DNA of 39,285 nt from Candidatus Dojkabacteria bacterium. Lineage in GTDB: Bacteria > Patescibacteriota > Dojkabacteria > B142 > WJKM01. This document shows, piece by piece, positions 25,001 to 31,415 of this stretch. Position 1 is the first letter of the stretch. Every line of letters begins with the position of its first letter. Where the stretch lies: contig JAGQLH010000001.1 of the NCBI GenBank assembly GCA_020429465.1, positions 1 through 39,285 of the forward strand. The letters are read 5' to 3'. The position numbers and the translations under genes are program-made. Under the pieces are notes generated by a model. It had not been told where the DNA came from. It saw only the letters and a program-made list of their open reading frames with translations, and searched no databases.

Positions 25001-25508
25001 GAATACATCTCAAATAGAAAAGGCATCTGAGCTATTAGTCGAGCTCAATAACCAAGGTGCAGAAGCTACTCATGTAACTGGATATAGAAATGGTCAATTC
25101 ATTGTCTACTCTACTCGGGAAGATAATACAGGGAATGACTTAACATTTGGAGATGATTTCAATGTGTTGCCTGGAGAGGGGTACTTTATTAGAAGTTATA
25201 GTCAATCAGCTATCTCTTTAACAGGAAACAGTGTTTCTGGTGCATTAGAGGTCCCAATTCTAAATGGATGGAATCTGGTAGGTATATATAATGAAAACAC
25301 AGAGAGCTATGGAGGATTTGAAGTTATGAATCAAATGAATACACAACAATTGTCAGTGAGTACACTTTCGAAATGGGAAAATGGTATTTATACGAATCTG
25401 GTTTCGAATAATTCAGTACAGTACGGATCTGATTATCGTGTTTTTCCGAATGCAGCTTACTGGGTACGATCTGAGGCGAATGTAGCAGGAGTATTTAAAC
25501 CCGAGTAA
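22095..25508 (+). CDS. Large cysteine-rich surface protein with N-terminal FN3-like domain
   Basis: 1137 residues; among the largest genes here. One membrane helix near the N-terminus (about 5-26) anchors a long outer part. About 32-130 is a fibronectin-III-like domain (SNVKLTNVTSNGATVVWTTD then HSVTIRNLSPEASYDFSIKV), about 140-240 a second beta domain, and about 270-375 a Lys/Asp/Glu/Thr linker. About 376-850 is cysteine-rich, with at least two related units opening GLCC (GLCCVNEAYSP, GLCCMTNSNTA). YFIDENGDGIKQDNEFYLEG is a calcium-loop-like motif. The C-terminus has two GWNL repeats (LNTGWNLIHVPLV, ILNGWNLVGIYN) typical of secreted proteins. Function unknown; adhesion is a guess. A strong terminator follows. 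Confidence 0.8.
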   Translation: MNIRKIAFGVLGSLVFALLLFFVISYFTGRSVSVSNVKLTNVTSNGATVVWTTDKPVKGSVVVNDQEYYDDRNIEETDVGEYRYMLEKAVDRYTHSVTIRNLSPEASYDFSIKVNGVEKGVNGSTFSTLPVVEAISSPEPVYGQIFMDDGSRVNDGVVVFQKSGINGEVSQYRSSVVADGTYSLDIQNLYNVERTELFSEMASDIEIFDYFVRGEKGILEASQTVGVDGDQPVADMYVDSVVMTAMDSSIQSSVNAQGFSDILMEDGTNPEDFEVEEPIVSPKIPYEEPDTTTKKDDSKPVTDNKETLPSESTDSKKDQAVATVDEGDKNTGVTKKTGEEEGGTTKKATVVQEEDKDDELTGKQVAQDEACAHGSSGLCCVNEAYSPIDDPNTISVETIQSFCAASCSFAQAGQDALDHINSICESVTGCIEGTGEGTGLCCMTNSNTAKDPIGFCNGGCQSKVPSVLQTPAQEICNRLTFIDNSGACILSQHTGKPVADNDGDGLFESDNTSNFCNSCNNFDEIDNLAQLKEEFCSKKDSSISKDTSTSKLPSGDTSGVAVKKGADVGFGLSNLPSLNISSLDNGACASSSSNASLISVVSGVSSGQYPSGVPTGVLDQVCTHNTAKNCFPIPTGRDTYPDHTEFYICGEFVDVIDVPGGKDLNVAKLLEDIEESDGDNFYIDYGSNNTCATGEREHILTVSATPYANRDYSGIVAQIEAFKEQICPSGGTSECYENGIWDVGQIPVDNFNVTPLVDINVRICEIGSDGIIEDSSDEQTLSPAEVAQNLCGDPRDLAYSEIYATSVSTTLTVEQYRSMVFEREVNGCGTSSGVGSIPGCHVYYQQLNTTDMGKSWVIAICQESTSGGSILNQSLVSQAKAQSSVDTIDPGKYELVGDEITTKSITVTEAGPVRYFIDENGDGIKQDNEFYLEGVQDISFEINKQADAIGYRLNTGWNLIHVPLVMKGENTSQIEKASELLVELNNQGAEATHVTGYRNGQFIVYSTREDNTGNDLTFGDDFNVLPGEGYFIRSYSQSAISLTGNSVSGALEVPILNGWNLVGIYNENTESYGGFEVMNQMNTQQLSVSTLSKWENGIYTNLVSNNSVQYGSDYRVFPNAAYWVRSEANVAGVFKPE

Positions 25509-25514
25509 TTATGA

Positions 25515-25553
25515 GCGTAGGGAACAAAAAATTTTTGTTCTCTACGCGTTTTT
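25515..25553 (+). terminator. Intrinsic terminator, 16-bp stem
   Basis: GCGTAGGGAACAAAAA (25515-25530), one unpaired A, then TTTTTGTTCTCTACGC (25532-25547), fully paired in RNA with one G-U, followed by GTTTTT. It resembles the terminator at 6154-6190 in its CGTAGGGA and CAAAA parts, and also sits between convergent genes. Confidence 0.85.
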
Positions 25554-25556
25554 CAT

Positions 25557-26663
25557 TTACAATTTCACTCCTGACTCTATAAATTCATCTATATAGCCAT
25601 CAAGAACGTTGTCTGTTTGGTCAGTTTCTACTCCTGTTCGAAGATCTTTTACCAGACGGTATGGACTAAGAACGTAGTTTCTAATCTGGTTTCCCCAACC
25701 CGCAATTTTGTGTTCCCCTTTCGCTTTTGACTTTTCTTCTTCGAGCTTTTCTTGTTCAATTTGGAATAGTTTAGATCGCAATATTTTCATAGCTGCTTCT
25801 CTGTTTTGTAATTGGCTCCTTCCAGATGAATTTGCAACAAGGATCCCAGTTGGTTTGTGAAGTAATCGTACTGCTGTTGCTACTTTGTTTACATTTTGAC
25901 CTCCTGCCCCACCCGACCGTACTGCACTAAACTCAATATCCTCTTCTTTTAAATTTACTTCAACATCATCTTCTATAAGAGGCGCTACTTCAACTCCAGC
26001 AAATGAGGTTTGGCGAAGTCCTTGTGAATTAAAAGGAGAATTTCTTACCAATCTATGTGTTCCATGTTCATGTTTTAAGTAGCCATAGGCGTAATCCCCA
26101 TATACCTCTAACGATACGTTATTAATTCCTGCTTCATTTCCTTTTATTTCTTCGGTAATAACGTACTTCCATCCTTGTGAATCAAAATACCGCATATACA
26201 TCCTCAGAAGCATTTGAACCCAATCGCAAGCCTCTGTACCTCCCTGTCCTGCGTGGATCGAGAATATAGCATCGTACGTATCATATTTCCCACCTAAGTA
26301 TGTTTTCATTTCGAGTTGGCGAAGGCTTTTATGAGTCTTTTTAATCATTTCTTCAACCTCATTTGTATCACTTTCTTTCTCATCAATTCCATGATCTTCT
26401 TCTTCGATTAGTTCTAGCATAGTTTCGATATCTTCAATGGAACCTTCTATGTTTTCAATAGTCTCAACTTTAGATTTGAGTGATTGAAGCTCTTTCATGA
26501 TTTTCTTTGCACTTTGGCTATCATCCCAGAAATCGGGTTTGAATGTTTTAGGTTCGAGTTCAGAGATTTTTTGTTTCAATCCTTCTGGGTCAGTTTTCTC
26601 TTTTAATTCACCCAGGATAATATTCATAGCATCTATTTCTTGTTGGATTTCGTCTTTTTGCAT
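25557..26663 (-). CDS. prfB: Peptide chain release factor 2
   Basis: RF2 (368 residues) ends translation at UAA and UGA. RLVRNSPFNSQGLRQTSF carries the codon-reading SPF motif (209-211) and SGGAGGQNVNKVATAVR the catalytic GGQ (254-256). The N-terminal helical domain (FWDDSQSAKKIMKELQSLKS) is complete. The frame is continuous, with no in-frame TGA and so no programmed frameshift of the E. coli type. RF2 argues against the UGA recoding found in some CPR lineages. It may use a TATAAT at 26815-26820, giving a leader of about 145 bases. Confidence 0.95.
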   Translation of the reverse strand: MQKDEIQQEIDAMNIILGELKEKTDPEGLKQKISELEPKTFKPDFWDDSQSAKKIMKELQSLKSKVETIENIEGSIEDIETMLELIEEEDHGIDEKESDTNEVEEMIKKTHKSLRQLEMKTYLGGKYDTYDAIFSIHAGQGGTEACDWVQMLLRMYMRYFDSQGWKYVITEEIKGNEAGINNVSLEVYGDYAYGYLKHEHGTHRLVRNSPFNSQGLRQTSFAGVEVAPLIEDDVEVNLKEEDIEFSAVRSGGAGGQNVNKVATAVRLLHKPTGILVANSSGRSQLQNREAAMKILRSKLFQIEQEKLEEEKSKAKGEHKIAGWGNQIRNYVLSPYRLVKDLRTGVETDQTDNVLDGYIDEFIESGVKL

Positions 26664-27172
26664 GTGTTAGTTGATAGTTTATAGATACTAGTTAGCCTGT
26701 CCTTATACACTTTACACGTAAAGTCTTTGGATGTTTATAGGCATTGAGCAATCAGCCATCCGCTGCAAGCTCTCGATGTAGATAAATTTGAGTACTGAGA
26801 AGTTTCTAGATTCTATTATATCATTGGGATTTTTGTAGTGCACTAGGTTCAAGGTTTAGAGCATAGAGTAGTTAGTCATTTGTTAGATTAATTTTTTCAA
26901 ATTCTGTATTCACTACTTTTTGAAAAAGTAGTACAAAAACCCTATCAGAATTACCAATAGATACATCTAAAAACTTGTTTAGATATATTTACTATTCTTC
27001 ATTCTGTTTCGAATGGCAAGCATCAGAGAGTCCAAAGCCCATAAATTGCGTGCATGAAATACTTATTTCTGGTAAAATTACCCGCTATCGTGATTGTAAA
27101 TGGTTGATTTTCTGTAGTGTCGCTGCAGAGATTCGAAATTTATATATTCATTTTGTTCAATTATATATTCAA
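26664..27172. other. Long intergenic region between prfB and rpsT with several hairpins
   Basis: It holds the probable prfB leader (26664-26808), a hairpin ACTACTTTT-TGA-AAAAGTAGT (26912-26932) and another ATCTAAA/TTTAGAT (26965-26971 and 26978-26984). An open frame runs into rpsT from 26975, but it has no family features and rpsT starts at its own conserved N-terminus. No tRNA, tmRNA, RNase P or SRP RNA core motif was recognised on either strand. Confidence 0.4.
26815..26820 (-). promoter_or_regulatory. -10 box possibly serving prfB
   Basis: Minus-strand TATAAT without a good -35 box. The leader to the prfB ATG would be about 145 bases and includes an inverted repeat ACTTTAC-AC-GTAAAGT (26709-26724). 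Confidence 0.4.
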
Positions 27173-27442
27173 ATGGCAAATACAAGTTCTGCAAAGAAAG
27201 CTATCCGTTCTTCAGCGAAAAAGAATGTACGAAATTCAATCATTCGGAAAAAGTTTCGTGTAGCTCGAAAAGAAGTAAGAGATGCAGTTGCAGCTGGCAA
27301 CAAAAAAGAAGCTGAAAAAAAGATGCCAGCAGCGTTTAAACATATCGATAAAGCAGCAAAGAAGAATATTCTTCATAAAAATACTGCAGCTCGATATAAA
27401 TCTCGACTCGCTCAGGCGGTAAAAAACCTTTCTGAGAAATAG
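27173..27442 (+). CDS. rpsT: 30S ribosomal protein S20
   Basis: S20 (89 residues) binds 16S rRNA early in 30S assembly. MANTSSAKKAIRSSAKKNVR, RNSIIRKKFRVARKEV and the C-terminal NTAARYKSRLAQAVKNL are typical: short, basic and helical. The ATG at 27173 matches the conserved N-terminus; the longer open frame starting at 26975 would add 66 unrelated residues. TATATTCAA lies immediately before the ATG, so a leaderless transcript is possible. A clear terminator follows 20 bases after the stop. Confidence 0.95.
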   Translation: MANTSSAKKAIRSSAKKNVRNSIIRKKFRVARKEVRDAVAAGNKKEAEKKMPAAFKHIDKAAKKNILHKNTAARYKSRLAQAVKNLSEK

Positions 27443-27461
27443 AGATAATCAGATCATTGAG

Positions 27462-27488
27462 AAGCCTCCCGAATAGGGAGGCTTTTTT
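27462..27488 (+). terminator. Intrinsic terminator of rpsT
   Basis: AAGCCTCCC, loop GAATA, GGGAGGCTT: a 9-bp stem (27462-27484) running into TTTTTT (27483-27488). Confidence 0.93.
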
Positions 27489-27561
27489 ATTGGGTATAAA
27501 TAAGTTGCGTCTCTGTCTAATCCTTCATACAATGAAGTAGTAATTATTTACCTATACGAGA

Positions 27562-28101
27562 ATGTCACCCTCGCTGGTTAAGCTAGTTGATGCTTCTATT
27601 CTGCCCGCAGCGATATTGATTGTAGCTAAGGCTATTGGTTTATACTTAGTGATTTCTTTCTTAGGATTGGAATGGCAGATAGAGTACGCAAATAACAGTA
27701 TATTTAGTGTTTACCCTGTGGTATTTAAGCGGGATGTTGGAGTATTATCTACGTACTCTGATCTGTTTGTCATTCTTGTTATGTTGGCTGGGTACGGGAT
27801 AGTTACATTCCGTGCTACACACTTGCATAATTCCCACATTGATCCGAAGCTCGTAGTAACATTAGCAAAATTAAATTTCCTTGGGCTTGTTAAGGATTCT
27901 TACAAAATTTATCATACTGCTGCTGTATGGATTTTGTTCTCGTTGGTTGCAATTATTTTCACAAGTTACAATGTTATTGTTGGTACAACAGCTGGATGGG
28001 TTATTATTATTGGATTACTCATCTTTGCTGGGATTACTGTAGCACTTATACGTGATATTGAAGATGAGATAGCACGGGCTAAGAAGAAACTTATATTATA
28101 G
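27562..28101 (+). CDS. Membrane protein of unknown function
   Basis: 179 residues. Membrane helices at about 12-34, 65-83, 118-138 and 142-165, with a loop of about 30 residues after the first and a cytoplasmic region RATHLHNSHIDPKLVVTLAK between the second and third. The C-terminus is charged (RDIEDEIARAKKKLIL). I do not recognise the family. The start ATG follows CTATACGAGA, with no Shine-Dalgarno. It is separated from rpsT by a strong terminator. Its stop directly abuts the duplicated uvrB tail at 28102-28135. Confidence 0.7.
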   Translation: MSPSLVKLVDASILPAAILIVAKAIGLYLVISFLGLEWQIEYANNSIFSVYPVVFKRDVGVLSTYSDLFVILVMLAGYGIVTFRATHLHNSHIDPKLVVTLAKLNFLGLVKDSYKIYHTAAVWILFSLVAIIFTSYNVIVGTTAGWVIIIGLLIFAGITVALIRDIEDEIARAKKKLIL

Positions 28102-28135
28102 TTACTCCAAGTCTGCAAATATATCTCTGATTTTC
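28102..28135 (-). pseudogene. Second copy of the uvrB 3' end
   Basis: On the minus strand this reads KIRDIFADLE and stop, beside KIRDILADLDTK and stop at the true uvrB end (28872 on). The DNA matches over CAAG-TCTGCAA-TATATCTCTGATTTTC with a few changes. The creatininase-like gene lies exactly between the two copies. Confidence 0.8.
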
Positions 28136-28852
28136 TTAAGAACTTTTGTTTTGTATGTATTTTTCTAGTCCTTCAATCATTCTCGCTACATAGATATCAA
28201 GAATTCTTTTCCCGATATCCTTGTTTGTTAACCATTTACGGTGATTATCTGCTATCCCATTTGGAGACTTTTCTCTTAAATTATCTGTTTCAAATGGATT
28301 ATTAACTTTTGTCTTTGGGTAGTCACTTGAGGGTATTTCAACCAACTGTTCTTTAATAACAAGCATATTTGATATTTCAGAGTTTCCAGCATGATCGTCT
28401 AACTGACCTTGCAGAATCTTTTCACTTATATATTCGTCATCTTTGGTATTTGAGATTTTTAGATGAATAATATTTATCCCACTAAATGTATTTTCATTTA
28501 TAAATTTCTTAATATAAGGATCATTTGCATGGAAAGAAGTAATGAAAATATTTCTGGCTTTATCTTTAAGTGAATTACAAACATCTTTTAACACAGCAGT
28601 TAATGTTTCTTCTGATAGATAGAGTGTCCCGTAAAACCCCCTATGTTCCTGTGACCTTGATAATTCTAAAGTAGGTAGAATTATTAATTCAGGAAACTCA
28701 TCTGCAATTTTAGTAACTAAATAATCTGTGATGTATGTATCTGTTCCAAAGGGAAGAAATGGGCCATGTTGTTCGGTTGCTCCTATTGGAAAAAGAAAAT
28801 CATATTTTTGATTCTCTTGAAAATCCGATATTTTTAGTTCTTTTAGTCTCAT
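28136..28852 (-). CDS. Creatininase family amidohydrolase
   Basis: 238 residues from ATG 28852. Creatininase-fold enzymes are metal-dependent amidohydrolases acting on cyclic or formyl amides; the substrate here is unknown. LFPIGATEQHGPFLPFGTDTY holds three metal ligands (Glu27, His29, Asp38), and DDHAGNSEISNML corresponds to the family's HAGExETS motif with its His and Glu. The usual GHGGN motif is changed to FHAND. The frame could start at 28894, overlapping uvrB, but the family N-terminus (MRLKELKISDF) begins at 28852, 19 bases after uvrB. TATAAC lies 10 bases before that ATG. It sits between two copies of the uvrB end and may have been inserted. Confidence 0.8.
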   Translation of the reverse strand: MRLKELKISDFQENQKYDFLFPIGATEQHGPFLPFGTDTYITDYLVTKIADEFPELIILPTLELSRSQEHRGFYGTLYLSEETLTAVLKDVCNSLKDKARNIFITSFHANDPYIKKFINENTFSGINIIHLKISNTKDDEYISEKILQGQLDDHAGNSEISNMLVIKEQLVEIPSSDYPKTKVNNPFETDNLREKSPNGIADNHRKWLTNKDIGKRILDIYVARMIEGLEKYIQNKSS

Positions 28853-28871
28853 AAAAAAAGGCGTTATAAAG

Positions 28872-30974
28872 TTACTTTGTATCAAGATCTGCAAGTATAT
28901 CTCTGATTTTCGCAGCTCTTTCGAATTCCATCATATCTGCGTACATATGCATTTGAATCTTCAGCTCGTTTTTATAGACTGATTTTTCTTTCTTTGACAT
29001 ACTTGGATACAATTCATATTTCTTCAGCAGATCTATTTCTTTCTTTGATGTTTGTTCATCCTCATCATCTTTTTTCTTTTCTAACTGGGATTTAATTTCT
29101 TTTATGATAGTTTCCGGAACAATTCCGTGCTTTTCATTATGTTTTCTTTGTTTTTCACGACGCTCAAGTGTTGTATCAATTGCTACTTGCATACTTCTTG
29201 TAACCTTATCTGCATACATAATGACTCGACCGTCCTGATGTCGTGCTGCCCTACCAATTGTTTGAATGAGACTTGTTTCTGACCTAAGGAACCCTTCTTT
29301 ATCTGCATCTATAATTACTACCAAGGATACTTCAGGAAGATCTAGTCCTTCCCGTAGTAAATTTATACCTACCAATACATCGTATACTCCAAGACGTAGA
29401 TCTCGTAGAATTTCTACACGTTCTATGGTATCTATATCCGAGTGTAGATATGCAGTCTTTATACCTTTTTCAAGTAAGAATTTACTAAGATCTTCTGCCA
29501 TTCGTTTCGTAAGTGTTGTTACGAGTGTACGTTCATTTTTTTCTAATTGAGAAGAAATTTCTTCAAGAAGATTGTCGATTTGATTGACTGCAGAATCTTT
29601 TGATGTATACCCCATTTCTGTATACCCACACCGTTGTAATTCAGATTTAAGTTGTTCAAGATATTTTGGCTCTGACGGTCGAATATCTATGTTCGGATCA
29701 AGAAGTCCAGTAGGGCGAATAATTTGCTCTACAATCCCATTGTAGTCCGATTCTTTGGTTGCATTCTTTGTTTCCTCAAGTTCATAATCTGCTGGAGTTG
29801 CACTTATATAAATGGCTTGATTGATTCTGTTATAAAATTCTTCAAATTTTAATGGTCTATTGTCAAACGCCGATTTCATCCTAAATCCATGCTCTACCAG
29901 ATTTTGTTTCCTACTTAAGTCTCCTCTGTACATACCACGAACCTGGGGAGCTGTAATGTGTGACTCATCTACCATAAGGAGCCAATTATCTGGGAAATAG
30001 TCTAGGAGTGTGGAAGGTGCTGTTCCAGGTTTTCTATTTTCAATATACCGAGAGTAATTCTCTATTCCTGATACGTATCCCGTTTCTTGGAGCATTTCTA
30101 GATCATAATTAGTTCTCTGTTCTAATCGTGCAGCTTCCAAATCCCTTCCTAATTTTTTAAATGCTCGAATTTCAAGTTCCAGATCATGGCGGATTCGTGG
30201 TATTGCATCTTTCAGTGCCTCGTAAGGAGTTACATATGCTTTCGCTGGAAAAATCATAATTTCATCGGGGGTATCTAAAATTTCCCCGGTAAGCGTGTTG
30301 ACTATCTTTATTGATTCGATATCATCTCCAAAATATTCTAGCCTAATTGCTTCCTCTTGGGCGGGTGTATTAATATCGATAACATCGCCTCGAACTCGAT
30401 AAGTTCCTGTAAATAGATCATTACTCCTTCGTTCATACTGTAGGTCTGCTAAGTGCCGGAGTAGCTTACCACGTTCATATGATTGTCCTTTTTCGATTCT
30501 TCGGCTGAGATTTAAATAATCTTCTGGATTACCTAAACCATATATACAAGAGACAGTTGCGATTACTATAACGTCCTTCTTTGTTAGTAAAGCTTGTGTT
30601 GCAGAACTTCTATAGCGTTCAATATTTTCATTAATGTCTACTTCTTTTTCTATATATAGTCCTTTTCGAGGTACGTATGCCTCCGGTTGGTAGTAATCAT
30701 AATATGACACAAAGTACTCAATGTGATTTTCTGGAAAAAATTCTTTGAATTCCGAAAAAAGCTGTGCCGCCAGTGTTTTATTATGAGAAAGGATAAGTGT
30801 AGGCTTGCCAGTATTTTGAATAACATTTGCCATTGTAAATGTTTTTCCTGAGCCGGTTATCCCTAGAAGGGTTTGGGATGTAATACCTTCATTTACTCCT
30901 ATTGTTAGTTGCTCTATAGCTTTGGGTTGATCTCCAGAGGGTTTAAATTTTGAGTGTAATTTGAAAGGGGACAT
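28872..30974 (-). CDS. uvrB: Excinuclease ABC subunit B
   Basis: UvrB (700 residues) is the helicase-like damage-verifying subunit that takes over from UvrA and recruits UvrC. GITGSGKTFTMANVI is Walker A; YYDYYQPEAYVPRKGLYIEK is the beta-hairpin region; INLLREGLDLPEVSLVVIID and QTIGRAARHQDG are helicase motifs. The C-terminal UVR motif (about 665-696) ends KIRDILADLDTK. Its ATG overlaps the stop of the mazG-like gene (TAATG), so the two are translationally coupled. uvrA lies 26 kb away in this window; uvrC is not present. Confidence 0.97.
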   Translation of the reverse strand: MSPFKLHSKFKPSGDQPKAIEQLTIGVNEGITSQTLLGITGSGKTFTMANVIQNTGKPTLILSHNKTLAAQLFSEFKEFFPENHIEYFVSYYDYYQPEAYVPRKGLYIEKEVDINENIERYRSSATQALLTKKDVIVIATVSCIYGLGNPEDYLNLSRRIEKGQSYERGKLLRHLADLQYERRSNDLFTGTYRVRGDVIDINTPAQEEAIRLEYFGDDIESIKIVNTLTGEILDTPDEIMIFPAKAYVTPYEALKDAIPRIRHDLELEIRAFKKLGRDLEAARLEQRTNYDLEMLQETGYVSGIENYSRYIENRKPGTAPSTLLDYFPDNWLLMVDESHITAPQVRGMYRGDLSRKQNLVEHGFRMKSAFDNRPLKFEEFYNRINQAIYISATPADYELEETKNATKESDYNGIVEQIIRPTGLLDPNIDIRPSEPKYLEQLKSELQRCGYTEMGYTSKDSAVNQIDNLLEEISSQLEKNERTLVTTLTKRMAEDLSKFLLEKGIKTAYLHSDIDTIERVEILRDLRLGVYDVLVGINLLREGLDLPEVSLVVIIDADKEGFLRSETSLIQTIGRAARHQDGRVIMYADKVTRSMQVAIDTTLERREKQRKHNEKHGIVPETIIKEIKSQLEKKKDDEDEQTSKKEIDLLKKYELYPSMSKKEKSVYKNELKIQMHMYADMMEFERAAKIRDILADLDTK

Positions 30975-31315
30975 TATGTATCTAACAACTTTTTATTATT
31001 TTTATGGCGATTTTTATCGCGTTGTGTTTTCTTTTCTAAATTCTTTTTTAATGCGCTCGTTAGATCAATTCCAGTTTGATTAGCGATGCATATGAGTACA
31101 AATAATACGTCTGCTAGTTCATCGGAGAGGTCATGATCTTTATCTGACTCTTTGAAGCTCTGTTCACCATAGGTTCTCGTAATTATCCGTGCTACTTCCC
31201 CTACTTCTTCAATAAGCTGACCGAGATTTGTGAGTTCTGAAAAATATCTTACTCCAACAGATTGTATCCATTCATCTACAATTTTTTGTGCTTGCGATAT
31301 AGTTAATTCCGACAT
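30974..31315 (-). CDS. MazG-like nucleotide pyrophosphohydrolase
   Basis: 113 residues. All-alpha NTP pyrophosphatases of the MazG type hydrolyse NTPs or dNTPs to NMP and pyrophosphate and help clean the nucleotide pool. The metal-binding pattern is present: LIEEVGEVAR (Glu36, Glu37, Glu40) and DELADVLFVLICIAN (Glu66, Asp69). It is a single-domain form, much shorter than E. coli MazG, with a basic tail. Its stop overlaps the uvrB start by one base, suggesting co-regulated nucleotide sanitation and repair. Confidence 0.85.
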   Translation of the reverse strand: MSELTISQAQKIVDEWIQSVGVRYFSELTNLGQLIEEVGEVARIITRTYGEQSFKESDKDHDLSDELADVLFVLICIANQTGIDLTSALKKNLEKKTQRDKNRHKNNKKLLDT

Positions 31316-31339
31316 AGAGAAATTGTGGTTGAGAGTACT

Positions 31340-31345
31340 ATTATA
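31340..31345 (-). promoter_or_regulatory. -10 box of the mazG-uvrB operon
   Basis: Minus-strand TATAAT, 24 bases before the ATG, with a weak TCATTT 17 bp further up. AGGGTAT/ATACCCT arms (about 31342-31348 and 31377-31383) flank this region. Confidence 0.5.
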
Positions 31346-31415
31346 CCCTACTTAACGAAGTGAAATGAGGACTATGAGGGTATTTATACTAAATAGTAAT
31401 AAAATCAGAATTGTA

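Noticed and set aside
25557..26663. Programmed frameshift in prfB
   Set aside because: The frame is continuous from ATG to stop with no in-frame TGA.
26975..27172. N-terminal extension of rpsT
   Set aside because: The added 66 residues match nothing, and S20 has its conserved start at MANTSSAKKA (27173).
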